A DNA stretch of 64,000 nt from Hymenobacter sp. 5317J-9 (GTDB lineage Bacteria; Bacteroidota; Bacteroidia; Cytophagales; Hymenobacteraceae), in contig NZ_CP095050.1 of assembly GCF_022921075.1 (NCBI RefSeq), positions 1,178,001 through 1,242,000 of the forward strand, in the 5' to 3' direction. Positions 30,334-40,884 of the stretch are shown here, in pieces. The translations under genes were made by a program, and so were the position numbers. The notes beneath the pieces were generated by a model. That model was not told the origin of the DNA. It worked only from the letters and a program-made list of their open reading frames with translations, and made no database searches. How positions within the stretch are numbered: the stretch's first letter is position 1; each line of letters starts with the position of its first letter.

Positions 30334-30762
30334 ATGCCAACCATTAACCAACTCGTACGGAAAGGCCGTGAGGCTTTGACTACCAAGTCGAAGTCGCCCG
30401 CCCTTGATTCGTGCCCGCAGCGTCGGGGCGTGTGCACCCGTGTGTACACCACCACGCCTAAGAAGCCGAACTCGGCTATGCGCAAAGTGGCCCGTGTGCG
30501 CCTTACCAACGGTAAGGAAGTAAACGCATACATTCCCGGTGAAGGCCACAACCTCCAGGAACACAGCATCGTGCTGATTCGTGGCGGCCGGGTTAAAGAC
30601 TTGCCAGGCGTGCGTTACCACATCATCCGTGGCGCCCTGGACACCGCCGGTGTAAACGGCCGCACGCAGCGCCGCTCGAAGTACGGTGCCAAGCGTCCGA
30701 AGCCCGGTCAGCCCGCGGCAACTGGCAAAGGTGGCAAACCAGCACCCGGTAAAAAGAAATAA
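30334..30762 (+). CDS. rpsL: 30S ribosomal protein S12
   Basis: S12 lies at the decoding centre. The 142-residue protein carries [12 protein letters not shown] with Lys43 and Lys44 and the [13 protein letters not shown] loop with Lys88; both streptomycin-related positions are the susceptible residues. The C-terminus continues about 18 residues beyond the E. coli end as a Gly/Pro/Lys tail ([16 protein letters not shown]). It heads the str cluster behind a strong promoter. Confidence 0.98.
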   Translation: MPTINQLVRKGREALTTKSKSPALDSCPQRRGVCTRVYTTTPKKPNSAMRKVARVRLTNGKEVNAYIPGEGHNLQEHSIVLIRGGRVKDLPGVRYHIIRGALDTAGVNGRTQRRSKYGAKRPKPGQPAATGKGGKPAPGKKK

Positions 30763-30770
30763 ATAGAATT

Positions 30771-30852
30771 AGTAGCGAGTAATAAGTATTGAGTAGCAGG
30801 CTAGTCCTGCTGCTCGCTACTCAATACTTACTACTACATACTTACTACTATC
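30771..30852. repeat. Inverted array of degenerate heptamers between rpsL and rpsG
   Basis: Left arm: AGTAGCG, AGTAATA, AGTATTG, AGTAGCA (30771-30798). Centre: AGCAGG and CCTGCT hairpin (30795-30811). Right arm: TGCTCGC, TACTCAA, TACTTAC, TACTACA, TACTTAC, TACTATC (30811-30852), ending exactly at the rpsG ATG. A perfect 14-bp stem joins 30784-30797 to 30816-30829. The first four bases of each unit (AGTA or TACT) are nearly fixed while the last three vary. Confidence 0.8.
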
Positions 30853-31320
30853 ATGAGAAAGTCAAAACCGAAGAAGCGCATCTTGCTGCCGGACCCTAAG
30901 TACAAGGAGACGCTGGTAACCCGTTTCGTGAACTACATGATGTACGACGGCAAGAAAAACCTGGCGTACACCATCTTCTATGACGCCTGCGACCTCGTGG
31001 AGCAGCGCACCAAGGAGAGCGGCCTCGAAATGTGGCGCAAAGCGTTGAACAACGTGATGCCCACTGTGGAAGTGAAAAGCCGCCGCGTAGGTGGTGCCAC
31101 CTTCCAGGTTCCGATTGAAGTGCGCGCCGACCGCCGCATTTCGGTGGGTGCCAAGTGGATGATTCAGTACGCCCGTCGCCGTGGTGAGAAGACCATGAAG
31201 GACAAGCTAGCTGGCGAAATCATCGCCGCTGCCAAAGGCGAAGGTGCTGCCGTTAAGAAAAAAGACGACACCCACCGCATGGCCGAGGCCAACAAGGCCT
31301 TCTCGCACTTCCGTTTCTAA
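30853..31320 (+). CDS. rpsG: 30S ribosomal protein S7
   Basis: S7 nucleates the 30S head and contacts E-site tRNA. The 155-residue length is typical. The sequence [30 protein letters not shown] is the usual N-terminus, and [19 protein letters not shown] is the conserved beta-hairpin that reaches the tRNA. Its start codon abuts the last unit of the upstream heptamer array, so ribosome access could depend on how that element folds. Confidence 0.98.
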   Translation: MRKSKPKKRILLPDPKYKETLVTRFVNYMMYDGKKNLAYTIFYDACDLVEQRTKESGLEMWRKALNNVMPTVEVKSRRVGGATFQVPIEVRADRRISVGAKWMIQYARRRGEKTMKDKLAGEIIAAAKGEGAAVKKKDDTHRMAEANKAFSHFRF

Positions 31321-31330
31321 TACAAGTGCG

Positions 31331-31413
31331 AATGACTGAATGGGTGAATGAGTGAATGATTCTAAGCGGAACCATTTACCTCATTCACCCATTCAGCCAT
31401 TCACTCATTCACT
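31331..31413. repeat. Inverted array of degenerate octamers between rpsG and fusA
   Basis: Left arm: AATGACTG, AATGGGTG, AATGAGTG, AATGATTC (31331-31362). Right arm: CATTCACC, CATTCAGC, CATTCACT, CATTCACT (31382-31413). A perfect 17-bp stem, CTGAATGGGTGAATGAG (31336-31352), pairs with 31380-31396. The right arm ends ten bases before the fusA ATG. Confidence 0.85.
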
Positions 31414-31423
31414 TATTGTAACA

Positions 31424-33562
<2,139 letters not shown>

Positions 33563-33600
33563 GCTTTTCTAACTGGGGCAATCGGCCCCTATCCAACACA

Positions 33601-33906
33601 ATGAACCAGAAAATTCGCATCAAGCTGAAAAGCTACGACCACAACTTGGTCGACAAATCCTCCGAGAAAATCGTGAAGGCCGTGAAGGCCACCGGTGCCA
33701 TCGTGAGCGGCCCCATTCCGTTGCCCACGCAAAAGGAGAAGTTCACCGTGCTGCGCTCGCCCCACGTGAACAAGAAGAGCCGGGAGCAATTCCAGCTCTG
33801 CACCTACAAGCGCCTCGTGGACATCTTCTCGACTTCGTCGAAAACTGTTGACGCACTGATGAAGCTGGAGTTGCCCAGCGGCGTTGACGTGGAAATCAAA
33901 GTCTGA
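33601..33906 (+). CDS. rpsJ: 30S ribosomal protein S10
   Basis: S10 is a 30S head protein and also the NusE antitermination factor. The 101 residues match the family. [21 protein letters not shown] is the canonical start and [14 protein letters not shown] the conserved loop. In most Bacteroidota rpsJ is followed directly by rplC, but here a terminator and an O-antigen-ligase-like gene intervene, so rpsJ is the last gene of the str-type transcript. Confidence 0.98.
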   Translation: MNQKIRIKLKSYDHNLVDKSSEKIVKAVKATGAIVSGPIPLPTQKEKFTVLRSPHVNKKSREQFQLCTYKRLVDIFSTSSKTVDALMKLELPSGVDVEIKV

Positions 33907-33930
33907 GGATTCGATTTCAGCGTGAATTGA

Positions 33931-33969
33931 AAGAAAGCCCCACCGTACTTTGTTGCGGTGGGGCTTTTT
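33931..33969 (+). terminator. Terminator after rpsJ
   Basis: AAAGCCCCACCG (33934-33945) pairs with CGGTGGGGCTTT (33956-33967), 10-base loop, with further T residues. Confidence 0.92.
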
Positions 33970-34001
33970 CTTTGGAACTTGCGGCGTACACTCTTGCCTA
34001 C

Positions 34002-35276
34002 ATGCAATCTGTTTTCACACTTGCTCGCTTGCATCTGGCCGCATTGTTCTTTTGTGGCTGTGTCATTGTCGGCATTTTCGTTGCCGACTGGTTTCGGGTG
34101 TTGCCAAGCATTGGGATAGCAGGGGTGGCGGCCACAGGCTTGATGTATGCGGTTTCCCACCGTCGAATAGCTCACAAACAGCTTTGGCCGGTGTTTGGCA
34201 GCTTGTTCCTGCTTTTTCTGGTACACGCATCTGCGGGCTTCCATACCACTGCAACAAACATCACGGCCTACTGCCAAGACTTGGTGCTGCAATTGCCTAT
34301 TCTGGGGTTGGGATTGGGGTTCTGGTTGTTGCCGGCGCTCCCAAGCCGCTATTTGCGCTGGCTCTGGTTGCTCTTGATAGGTGTGACTGCACTTGCAGCC
34401 ATGGGGGCTACTGTCAACTACCTGCTCCACGCCACCGAAATCAACGAAAGTTATTACCACTCCAAGGTGATGCCCACCGAGCCTGACCACATCCGGTTCA
34501 GCCTCATCATCACCTTGGCCATTGCCGCCGGCGTGCTACTACTGGAGCACCGGGCAGTGAAACATTCCTGGCGCATCTGGCTAGGCAGCGCCGTAGTTGC
34601 GCTTGCGCTCTTCCTCCACATGTTGGCGGTGCGCAGTGGAGAAATGACGTTTTATGCGTTGGGGGGGCTAGCCATTCTGTGGCTGGTGCTGTGCAGGCAG
34701 CAATGGAAACGGGCAGCTGCACTTGCAGGGTGTTTACTGCTGTTGCCGGTGATAAGCTATATTGCTTTCCCCACGTTTCGAAATAAGATTACCAATACGA
34801 AGGAAGACGTTAGCAAAGCCAAGCAGAAGAGCAGCTCTGAAGGCAAGAAGTTTTCGATTTCCGGGCGCCTGTATTCATACAAAGCGGCGTTGGAGGTATG
34901 GCGTGATAACCCTCTGTTAGGCGTGGGCAAGCCCGACCTGGAAGATGAGATGGCTATTCGGTATGCGGAGGAATACCCAGAGATGACCAGTGAGTATTAC
35001 ATTTTGCCACACAACCAGTTTCTGTACAATCTGGCTGCTTTCGGCGCTTTAGGTTTGGTTGTAGGCATAGTCGGCCTATTCTACCCCGCGTGGTGGGCCC
35101 GTCGGAAGAAGGCCCCACTGCTTGTTGCCCAGTATGTGAGCATTGCCCTTTCATTTTTGGTAGAGTACACGCTGGAAACGCAGATAGGGCTGGCGTTTGT
35201 GGTGTTTTTTCTGTTGCTGGCCCTGCAGGGTCTATTGCCCTGCGACGACCAGGACCCCAACTGGCGTCCGGCCTAA
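34002..35276 (+). CDS. O-antigen ligase family membrane protein
   Basis: The ATG at 34002 gives 424 residues with about ten transmembrane segments. The long periplasmic loop (about residues 255-345) with SISGRLYSYKAALEVWRDNPLLGVG and PHNQFLYNLAAFGALG corresponds to the Wzy_C/O-antigen ligase region, where a His near HNQFL is functionally important in WaaL. The family ligates or polymerises surface polysaccharide units using undecaprenyl-linked donors. It lies between rpsJ and rplC, interrupting the usual str-S10 continuity, on the same strand but after a terminator. A second family member is at 56344-57690. Confidence 0.85.
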   Translation: MQSVFTLARLHLAALFFCGCVIVGIFVADWFRVLPSIGIAGVAATGLMYAVSHRRIAHKQLWPVFGSLFLLFLVHASAGFHTTATNITAYCQDLVLQLPILGLGLGFWLLPALPSRYLRWLWLLLIGVTALAAMGATVNYLLHATEINESYYHSKVMPTEPDHIRFSLIITLAIAAGVLLLEHRAVKHSWRIWLGSAVVALALFLHMLAVRSGEMTFYALGGLAILWLVLCRQQWKRAAALAGCLLLLPVISYIAFPTFRNKITNTKEDVSKAKQKSSSEGKKFSISGRLYSYKAALEVWRDNPLLGVGKPDLEDEMAIRYAEEYPEMTSEYYILPHNQFLYNLAAFGALGLVVGIVGLFYPAWWARRKKAPLLVAQYVSIALSFLVEYTLETQIGLAFVVFFLLLALQGLLPCDDQDPNWRPA

Positions 35277-35305
35277 AAAAAACTCCTTCCGGAAGCTAAC
35301 AGCCT

Positions 35306-35328
35306 CACCTAGAAAATATTTCTAGGTG
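35306..35328. repeat. Perfect 10-bp palindrome next to the rplC promoter
   Basis: CACCTAGAAA (35306-35315) and TTTCTAGGTG (35319-35328) flank a three-base ATA centre. It ends four bases before the TTG -33 box at 35332. No T-run follows, so an operator or a weak terminator of the upstream gene are both possible. Confidence 0.6.
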
Positions 35329-35331
35329 TCA

Positions 35332-35363
35332 TTGTGATACCCGGGCCTTTTTTCCTATCTTTG
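35332..35363 (+). promoter_or_regulatory. Promoter of the S10-type operon (rplC onward)
   Basis: TTG (35332-35334), 21 bases, then TATCTTTG (35356-35363), followed by CACTCCCTTAGCGAA. It lies 62 bases before the rplC ATG. Confidence 0.75.
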
Positions 35364-35425
35364 CACTCCCTTAGCGAAAACGGCACTCGGTCGTTTTCTT
35401 TTTGTGTCATTTAATCATTAACAGA

Positions 35426-36046
35426 ATGCCTGGCATCATCGGTAAAAAAATCGGTATGACAAGCCTCTTCACTCCGGATGGGAAAAACATTCCCTGCACG
35501 CTCATTGAAGCGGGTCCGTGCGTAGTGACGCAGGTTAAGACTATCGCGAATGACGGTTACACCGCCATTCAAATTGGGTACGGCGAGAAAAAAGAGAAGA
35601 ACACCACCAAAGCCTTGGTTGGTCACTTCAAAAAAGCCGGTACGACCCCCAAGAAAAAATTGGTTGAATTCCGCCTCGACGCCGAATCGACCTACGCCGC
35701 TGGCGCCACCATCGACGCTACTCTTTTCGAAGAGGGCGAGTTCGTGGACGTAGTAGGCACTTCTAAAGGCAAGGGTTTCCAGGGTGTTGTAAAGCGTTAC
35801 AACTTCCAGGGTGTTGGTGGCCAGACCCACGGTCAGCATAACCGCCTGCGTCACCCCGGTTCTATCGGTGCTTGCTCCTGGCCTTCGCGCGTATTCAAAG
35901 GAATGCGCATGGGTGGCCGCATGGGCAACGACCGCGTGAAAGTACAGAACCTGAAGGTGATGCGCGTAGTAGGCGACAAGAACCTGATTCTGGTGAGCGG
36001 CTCGATTCCCGGCGCGAAGAATTCTTACGTGGTAATCGAGAAATAG
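35426..36046 (+). CDS. rplC: 50S ribosomal protein L3
   Basis: L3 starts assembly of the large subunit near the peptidyl transferase centre. The 206 residues match E. coli (209). [20 protein letters not shown] is the usual start; the loop [21 protein letters not shown] includes the Gln that is methylated in E. coli and the tip that reaches the catalytic site. The ATG at 35426 is preferred to one 24 bases upstream on length. First gene after the S10-operon promoter. Confidence 0.97.
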   Translation: MPGIIGKKIGMTSLFTPDGKNIPCTLIEAGPCVVTQVKTIANDGYTAIQIGYGEKKEKNTTKALVGHFKKAGTTPKKKLVEFRLDAESTYAAGATIDATLFEEGEFVDVVGTSKGKGFQGVVKRYNFQGVGGQTHGQHNRLRHPGSIGACSWPSRVFKGMRMGGRMGNDRVKVQNLKVMRVVGDKNLILVSGSIPGAKNSYVVIEK

Positions 36047-36055
36047 ACTAGTACG

Positions 36056-36694
36056 ATGGAACTCGCAGTATATAACCTCAAAGGCGAAGACACCGGCCGC
36101 AAAGTGACCCTGTCTGACGCCATCTTCGGTCTCGAAGTAAACGAGCACGTGATGTACCTGGACGTGAAGCAGTACTTGGCCAACCAGCGCCAGGGCACGC
36201 ACAAGTCCAAGCAGCGGAACGAGGTGCACGGCACCACGAAGAAGCTGAAGAAACAAAAAGGTACGGGCGGTGCCCGCGCCGGCAGCATGAAGTCGGGTGT
36301 GTTCGTAGGTGGTGGCCGGATGTTCGGTCCGCAGCCCCGCGACTACAGCTTCAAGCTGAACAAGAAGACCAAGCGCGTAGCTCGTTTGTCGGCTCTGTCG
36401 AGCCTAGCGAAGGATGGCAAAATCTCCGTTGTGGAGAACATTGCCATGTCGGCTCCCCGCACCAAGGACTTCGTTGCCATCCTGGACGGCCTCAAGCTGA
36501 CCAACGGCAAAAAGACCATGCTTGTAACCGGCGAGGTGAACAAGAACGTCATCCTCAGCGCCCGCAACCTGCAGAAAGTGAAAGTGTCAACGCCCATCGG
36601 CCTCAACACCCACGACCTGCTGAACACGGACACGCTCCTGATTTCGGAAGACGGCATGGCTTCATTGGTTGAACTCTATAGCACCGCCGAATAA
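36056..36694 (+). CDS. rplD: 50S ribosomal protein L4
   Basis: L4 lines the exit tunnel and in E. coli controls the S10 operon. The 212-residue protein has the tunnel loop with KQKGTGGARAGSMKSGVFVGGGRMFGPQPRDY, where macrolide-resistance residues occur in other species. The stop codon shares its last base with the rplW start (overlap of one base). No L4-type leader was recognised upstream of rplC. Confidence 0.97.
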   Translation: MELAVYNLKGEDTGRKVTLSDAIFGLEVNEHVMYLDVKQYLANQRQGTHKSKQRNEVHGTTKKLKKQKGTGGARAGSMKSGVFVGGGRMFGPQPRDYSFKLNKKTKRVARLSALSSLAKDGKISVVENIAMSAPRTKDFVAILDGLKLTNGKKTMLVTGEVNKNVILSARNLQKVKVSTPIGLNTHDLLNTDTLLISEDGMASLVELYSTAE

Positions 36695-36981
36695 TGAGCA
36701 CGCTGAAACGCCCCATCGTTACCGAAAAGGCCACCGGCCTCAACGAGAAAGGTCGCTACACTTTCGAAGTGGAGCGCACCGCCAACAAAGTGCAAATCAA
36801 GAAGGACATCGAAACGCTGTACGGCGTGACGATTACCGACATCAACACGATGCGCACCATTGGCAAAATGAAGTCGAAAGGCACCAAAGGCGGCCAGGTT
36901 TCCGGTCGTCGCGCCCACGGCAAGAAAGCCATTGTGACCGTGAAAGAAGGCGATGTAATCGACTTCTACGGCAACCTCTAG
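36694..36981 (+). CDS. rplW: 50S ribosomal protein L23
   Basis: L23 sits at the tunnel exit and docks trigger factor and SRP. The 95-residue product begins MSTLKRPIVTEKATGLNEKG, the usual start, and has KVQIKKDIETLYGVTITDINTMR. Its start overlaps the rplD stop by one base, so translation is coupled. A 51-base gap separates it from rplB. Confidence 0.97.
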   Translation: MSTLKRPIVTEKATGLNEKGRYTFEVERTANKVQIKKDIETLYGVTITDINTMRTIGKMKSKGTKGGQVSGRRAHGKKAIVTVKEGDVIDFYGNL

Positions 36982-37032
36982 GCCGCAAGCTTCGCCTCAA
37001 ATTTTTCGCCGCAAAAGCACAACTAGCTAGTA

Positions 37033-37860
37033 ATGGCACTTAAAAAACTCAGACCAACAACCCCAGGGCAGCGCTTCCGCGTTGCGCCGGCGTTCGACGA
37101 GATTACGACGTCGACCCCGGAGAAGTCGCTGATGACTTCCCTCTCCAAATCGGGTGGCCGGAACTCTTCCGGTAAAATGTCCAACCGCTACATCGGCGGT
37201 GGTCATAAAACCCAGTACCGCATCGTGGACTTCAAGCGCGACAAAGCCGGTGTTCCGGCCGTCGTGAAGTCCATCGAGTACGACCCCAACCGCACTGCGC
37301 GTATCGCCTTGGTAAACTATGCCGATGGTGAGAAGCGTTACATCATCGCTCCCGCCGGCATGACGGTAGGCGCGAAGATTGTGTCGGGCCCCGGCGTCGC
37401 TCCCGAAGTAGGCAATACCTTGCCGCTGCGCGAGATTCCCCTCGGTACCATCCTCCACAACATCGAATTGCAGCCCGGCCAGGGCGCGGCCATGGCCCGC
37501 TCGGCCGGTACCTACGCCCAAATCGTAGCCCGCGAAGAGAAGTACGCCACGCTGAAATTGCCTTCGGGCGAGATGCGCATGGTGCTCGTTACCTGCATGG
37601 CCACCGTTGGTACCGTATCGAACGGTGACCACATGAACACCGTGATGGGCAAAGCTGGCCGGAACCGGTGGGCTGGTCGTCGTCCCCGCGTTCGTGGTGT
37701 GGTAATGAACCCTGTCGACCACCCCATGGGTGGTGGCGAAGGCAAATCGTCGGGTGGTCACCCGCGGAGCCGCAACGGCATTTTGGCTAAGGGCCAGAAG
37801 ACCCGTAACAAGAACAAGTATTCGGAGAACCTGATTGTGAGCCGCAAAGGCAAGAAGTAA
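37033..37860 (+). CDS. rplB: 50S ribosomal protein L2
   Basis: L2 is needed for subunit association and peptidyl transfer. It has 275 residues, like E. coli (273). [27 protein letters not shown] is the RNA-binding N-terminal region. The conserved [23 protein letters not shown] loop includes the His corresponding to the E. coli His229 that is critical for activity. Confidence 0.98.
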   Translation: MALKKLRPTTPGQRFRVAPAFDEITTSTPEKSLMTSLSKSGGRNSSGKMSNRYIGGGHKTQYRIVDFKRDKAGVPAVVKSIEYDPNRTARIALVNYADGEKRYIIAPAGMTVGAKIVSGPGVAPEVGNTLPLREIPLGTILHNIELQPGQGAAMARSAGTYAQIVAREEKYATLKLPSGEMRMVLVTCMATVGTVSNGDHMNTVMGKAGRNRWAGRRPRVRGVVMNPVDHPMGGGEGKSSGGHPRSRNGILAKGQKTRNKNKYSENLIVSRKGKK

Positions 37861-37863
37861 TAT

Positions 37864-38142
37864 ATGGCACGTTCACTCAAAAAAGGGCCGTACATTGACT
37901 TCCGGCTGGAAAAGAAAGTCACGGCACTCGAAACGGCTGGTAAGAAATCGGTGGTGAAGACTTGGTCGCGCCGCTCGATGATTTCCCCGGATTTCGTTGG
38001 CCACACGTTCGCTGTTCACAACGGCAATAAGTTCATCCCGGTGTATGTGACCGAGAACATGGTAGGACACAAGTTGGGCGAATTTGCCCCGACGCGTAAC
38101 TTCCGTGGTCACGTCGCCAAAAAAGATAAAGGCAAGCGCTAA
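37864..38142 (+). CDS. rpsS: 30S ribosomal protein S19
   Basis: S19 is in the 30S head beside S13. The 92 residues match the family, with [41 protein letters not shown] and the C-terminal [19 protein letters not shown]. It starts three bases after the rplB stop and the next ATG (rplV) follows directly. Confidence 0.98.
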   Translation: MARSLKKGPYIDFRLEKKVTALETAGKKSVVKTWSRRSMISPDFVGHTFAVHNGNKFIPVYVTENMVGHKLGEFAPTRNFRGHVAKKDKGKR

Positions 38143-38143
38143 G

Positions 38144-38557
38144 ATGGAAGCAGTAGCAAAACTCCGCAATGTGCCGACCTCGCCTCGTAAGATGCGACTG
38201 GTGGCCGACCTCGTGCGCGGCAAGAAAGTAACGCAGGCCCTCGGCCTGTTGCGCTTCGAAGCCAACATCGGCGCCGAGAAGATTGAGAAACTGCTCCTTT
38301 CGGCCTTGGCCAACTGGCAGCAGCACAACGAAGAAGAGCGGATTGAGGACGCAAACCTCTACATCAGCGAAATCTTCGTGGACGAAGGACGCCAGCTGAA
38401 GCGCCTGCGCCCCGCCCCTCAGGGTCGTGGTCACCGCATCCGCAAGCGCAGCAACCACGTGACGCTGAAAATCGACACGAAGGTTGAAAAGCTTGGTTCC
38501 AAGCACGCCAAGCAAGTTGGCACTACCGAAAACCCTAAGGCCGACGCCAAATCCTAA
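38144..38557 (+). CDS. rplV: 50S ribosomal protein L22
   Basis: L22 spans the large subunit with a hairpin in the exit tunnel. The ATG at 38144, one base after the rpsS stop, gives 137 residues: [26 protein letters not shown] at the N-terminus and the tunnel hairpin [20 protein letters not shown]. The C-terminus runs about 20 residues beyond the E. coli protein (110 residues). Confidence 0.97.
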   Translation: MEAVAKLRNVPTSPRKMRLVADLVRGKKVTQALGLLRFEANIGAEKIEKLLLSALANWQQHNEEERIEDANLYISEIFVDEGRQLKRLRPAPQGRGHRIRKRSNHVTLKIDTKVEKLGSKHAKQVGTTENPKADAKS

Positions 38558-38563
38558 TTTAGT

Positions 38564-39451
38564 ATGGGACAGAAAGTAAATCCGGTTGGCTTCCGCTTGG
38601 GAGTTATCAAAGGCTGGGACTCCAACTGGTACGGCGGCAAGGACTTCGCCGAGAAACTGGTGGAGGACGAGAAAATCCGCAAGTACATCAACGCGCGCAT
38701 TCAGAAAGGTGGCATCAGCCGCATTGTGATTGAGCGCACCCTGAAGCGCATCACCATCACCATCAACACGGCTCGTCCGGGTGTGGTAATCGGTAAGGGC
38801 GGCCAGGAAGTTGACAAGATTAAGGACGAGCTGAAGCAAATCACCAGCAAAGACGTTCAAATCAACATCTTCGAAATTAAGCGTCCGGAGTTGGATGCCA
38901 AGCTGGTTGGCGAGAGCATCGCCCAGCAGCTGGCCGCTCGTATCTCCTTCCGTCGCGCCATGAAGATGTCGATTCAGGCTGCGATGCGTGTTGGTGCTGA
39001 AGGCATCAAGATTCAGTGCGGTGGCCGTCTCGGCGGTGCAGAAATTGCCCGTTCGGAGCAGTACAAAGAAGGTCGTACGCCGCTGCACACGCTGCGCGCC
39101 GACATCGATTACGCTCTGTCGGAAGCTCAGACCGTGTATGGCAAAATCGGCATCAAGGTGTGGGTAATGCGTGGTGAGGTGTTCGGCAAGCCCGACCTCT
39201 CGCCGAACCAGCAGCTCACCAACCCCGGTGGCGGCGAAGGTGGCGGTGGTCGTCGTGACGACCGTGGCCCCCGCGGCGAGCGTCGCGAAGGCGACCGTGG
39301 CCCGCGTCGTGACGGTGGTGCCGGTCGTGGCAACGCTGGCGGTGGCGACCGCGCCCCCCGTGGCGCCGGCGACAACGCTGGTCCCCGTCGCAATGGCCCC
39401 GCCCAAGGCGGTGGTGCTGCTGGCGGTGCCGCTCGCGGCCCGCGTCGCTAG
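38564..39451 (+). CDS. rpsC: 30S ribosomal protein S3 with long Gly/Arg-rich tail
   Basis: S3 lines the mRNA entry channel. Residues 1-215 are a normal S3: [23 protein letters not shown], the KH domain [18 protein letters not shown], and the C-terminal domain with [18 protein letters not shown]. From about residue 221 a tail of about 75 residues is made almost only of Gly, Arg, Asp, Ala and Pro with RGP, RRDG and RGG-like repeats, absent from the E. coli protein (233 residues). The tail is probably disordered and RNA-binding. A 14-bp inverted repeat follows the stop. Confidence 0.97.
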   Translation: MGQKVNPVGFRLGVIKGWDSNWYGGKDFAEKLVEDEKIRKYINARIQKGGISRIVIERTLKRITITINTARPGVVIGKGGQEVDKIKDELKQITSKDVQINIFEIKRPELDAKLVGESIAQQLAARISFRRAMKMSIQAAMRVGAEGIKIQCGGRLGGAEIARSEQYKEGRTPLHTLRADIDYALSEAQTVYGKIGIKVWVMRGEVFGKPDLSPNQQLTNPGGGEGGGGRRDDRGPRGERREGDRGPRRDGGAGRGNAGGGDRAPRGAGDNAGPRRNGPAQGGGAAGGAARGPRR

Positions 39452-39464
39452 AACAAAGTCAAGT

Positions 39465-39507
39465 CATTTCGCTTCGTTTGCCGCTTTCAGGTGAACGAAG
39501 CGAAATG
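39465..39507. repeat. 14-bp inverted repeat between rpsC and rplP
   Basis: CATTTCGCTTCGTT (39465-39478) pairs with AACGAAGCGAAATG (39494-39507) across a 15-base loop. No T-run follows, and the genes on both sides belong to one operon, so a processing or attenuation hairpin is more likely than a full terminator. Confidence 0.7.
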
Positions 39508-39559
39508 TTCGGCTGTTCGCCCCTCTCTCTTACAGAACACTCTCTTTTATTAAAATCAA

Positions 39560-39985
39560 ATGTTACAACCGAAAAGGACCAAGTATCGCAAGATGCAAAA
39601 GGGTCGCGTAACAGGCTTGGCCTACCGCGGCAGCTCCATAGACTTCGGTTCGTTCGCTATCAAGTCGCTGGAAGTGTCTTGGATTACGGCTCGCCAAATT
39701 GAGGCTGCCCGTATCGCCATGACCCGCGCCATGAAACGCGAAGGGCAAGTATGGATTCGCATTTTCCCCGACAAGCCGATTACCAAGAAGCCCGCTGAGG
39801 TGCGCATGGGTAAAGGCAAAGGCTCGCCTGAGTATTGGGTGGCCTGCGTGAAGCCCGGCCAAATCATGTTCGAGTCGGACGGTGTGTCGCTGGAAGTAGC
39901 TAAAGAATCGCTGCGTCTGGCGGCTCAGAAGCTCCCCGTAAAAACTTCATTCGTGGTTCGCCGCGACTATACGGACGCTGCTTAA
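39560..39985 (+). CDS. rplP: 50S ribosomal protein L16
   Basis: L16 shapes the A-site tRNA pocket. The 141-residue protein shows [24 protein letters not shown], the [32 protein letters not shown] block and [18 protein letters not shown]. It starts 108 bases after rpsC, the largest gap in this part of the operon, which contains an inverted repeat. Confidence 0.98.
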   Translation: MLQPKRTKYRKMQKGRVTGLAYRGSSIDFGSFAIKSLEVSWITARQIEAARIAMTRAMKREGQVWIRIFPDKPITKKPAEVRMGKGKGSPEYWVACVKPGQIMFESDGVSLEVAKESLRLAAQKLPVKTSFVVRRDYTDAA

Positions 39986-39988
39986 GTC

Positions 39989-40201
39989 ATGAAGAACAAG
40001 ACCGACCTCAAAGGCCTTTCCGCTGAAGCGCTGAAAGAGCAAATCAAAACCGAGCAGGCTCAGGGCCAGCAGCTGCGTTTCGCCCACGCGATTTCGCCCC
40101 TGGAAAACCCCGCCCGCCTCAAGGCCAACCGTAAAAACGTCGCCCGCTTGCTCACCGAGCAGACTCGTCGGAACAACGAGCAGGCCTCTAACCCCGCTTA
40201 A
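39989..40201 (+). CDS. rpmC: 50S ribosomal protein L29
   Basis: L29 is a two-helix protein beside the tunnel exit. The 70-residue product starts [18 protein letters not shown] and contains the conserved [26 protein letters not shown], the LxNPxRxRxxRKxIARxxT motif of the family. It begins three bases after the rplP stop and ends six before rpsQ. Confidence 0.96.
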   Translation: MKNKTDLKGLSAEALKEQIKTEQAQGQQLRFAHAISPLENPARLKANRKNVARLLTEQTRRNNEQASNPA

Positions 40202-40206
40202 TTCCG

Positions 40207-40503
40207 ATGGCAACCGACGTAACAACCCAAGACCAAGCCGTAGCTGAAGACTCGCGCAACATGCGCAAGGAAATCACCGGCACGGTAACGAGCTCGAAGA
40301 TGGACAAGTCCATCACCGTGGCTGTGGTGCAGAAACAAAAGCACCCCAAGTACGGCAAGTTCGTGACCAAAACCACGAAATTCCACGCCCACGACGAGAA
40401 AAACGAGTGCGGCGAAGGCGACACGGTGCGCATCATGAGCACCCGTCCGCTGAGCAAGACCAAGCGGTGGCGCCTGGTTGAAATTGTTGAACGCGCTAAA
40501 TAA
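40207..40503 (+). CDS. rpsQ: 30S ribosomal protein S17
   Basis: S17 is a primary 16S rRNA binder of the OB fold. The 98 residues include [19 protein letters not shown] and [46 protein letters not shown]. The N-terminus has about 15 extra residues ([15 protein letters not shown]) compared with E. coli (84 residues); an internal ATG at 40261 would remove them, and the start is therefore slightly uncertain. Confidence 0.95.
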   Translation: MATDVTTQDQAVAEDSRNMRKEITGTVTSSKMDKSITVAVVQKQKHPKYGKFVTKTTKFHAHDEKNECGEGDTVRIMSTRPLSKTKRWRLVEIVERAK

Positions 40504-40512
40504 TCTGAACCG

Positions 40513-40881
40513 ATGATACAGCAAGAATCCCGCCTGACGGTGGCCGACAACAGCGGCGCCAAGGAAGTCCTCTGCATCCGCGTTTTGGGTGGCACGGGCA
40601 AGAAATACGCCAGCGTTGGCGACAAGATTGTGGTGGCCATCAAGTCGGCTATCCCTTCGGGCAACGCCAAGAAAGGCACCGTGAGCAAGGCCGTGGTGGT
40701 ACGTGTGAAGAAGGAAGTGCGCCGCAAAGACGGTTCGTACATCCGCTTCGACGACAACGCCGCCGTGTTGCTCAACAACAACGACGAGCCCCGCGGCACG
40801 CGCATCTTCGGCCCAGTGGCCCGCGAGCTGCGTGAGCGTCAGTTCATGAAAATCGTATCCCTAGCCCCCGAAGTACTCTAA
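40513..40881 (+). CDS. rplN: 50S ribosomal protein L14
   Basis: L14 lies at the subunit interface. The 122-residue sequence is canonical: [62 protein letters not shown] and [26 protein letters not shown] at the end. It has exactly the family length. rplX follows three bases after the stop. Confidence 0.98.
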   Translation: MIQQESRLTVADNSGAKEVLCIRVLGGTGKKYASVGDKIVVAIKSAIPSGNAKKGTVSKAVVVRVKKEVRRKDGSYIRFDDNAAVLLNNNDEPRGTRIFGPVARELRERQFMKIVSLAPEVL

Positions 40882-40884
40882 GCC

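Noticed and set aside
30771..31413. Possible CRISPR arrays or insertion-sequence ends in the repeats around rpsG
   Set aside because: Units are only 7-8 bases with no spacers, no cas genes are present, and no transposase or target duplication is seen.
31352..31423. N-terminal extension of EF-G
   Set aside because: The added residues come from the octamer array, and EF-G proteins begin close to the GTPase domain as the ATG at 31424 does.
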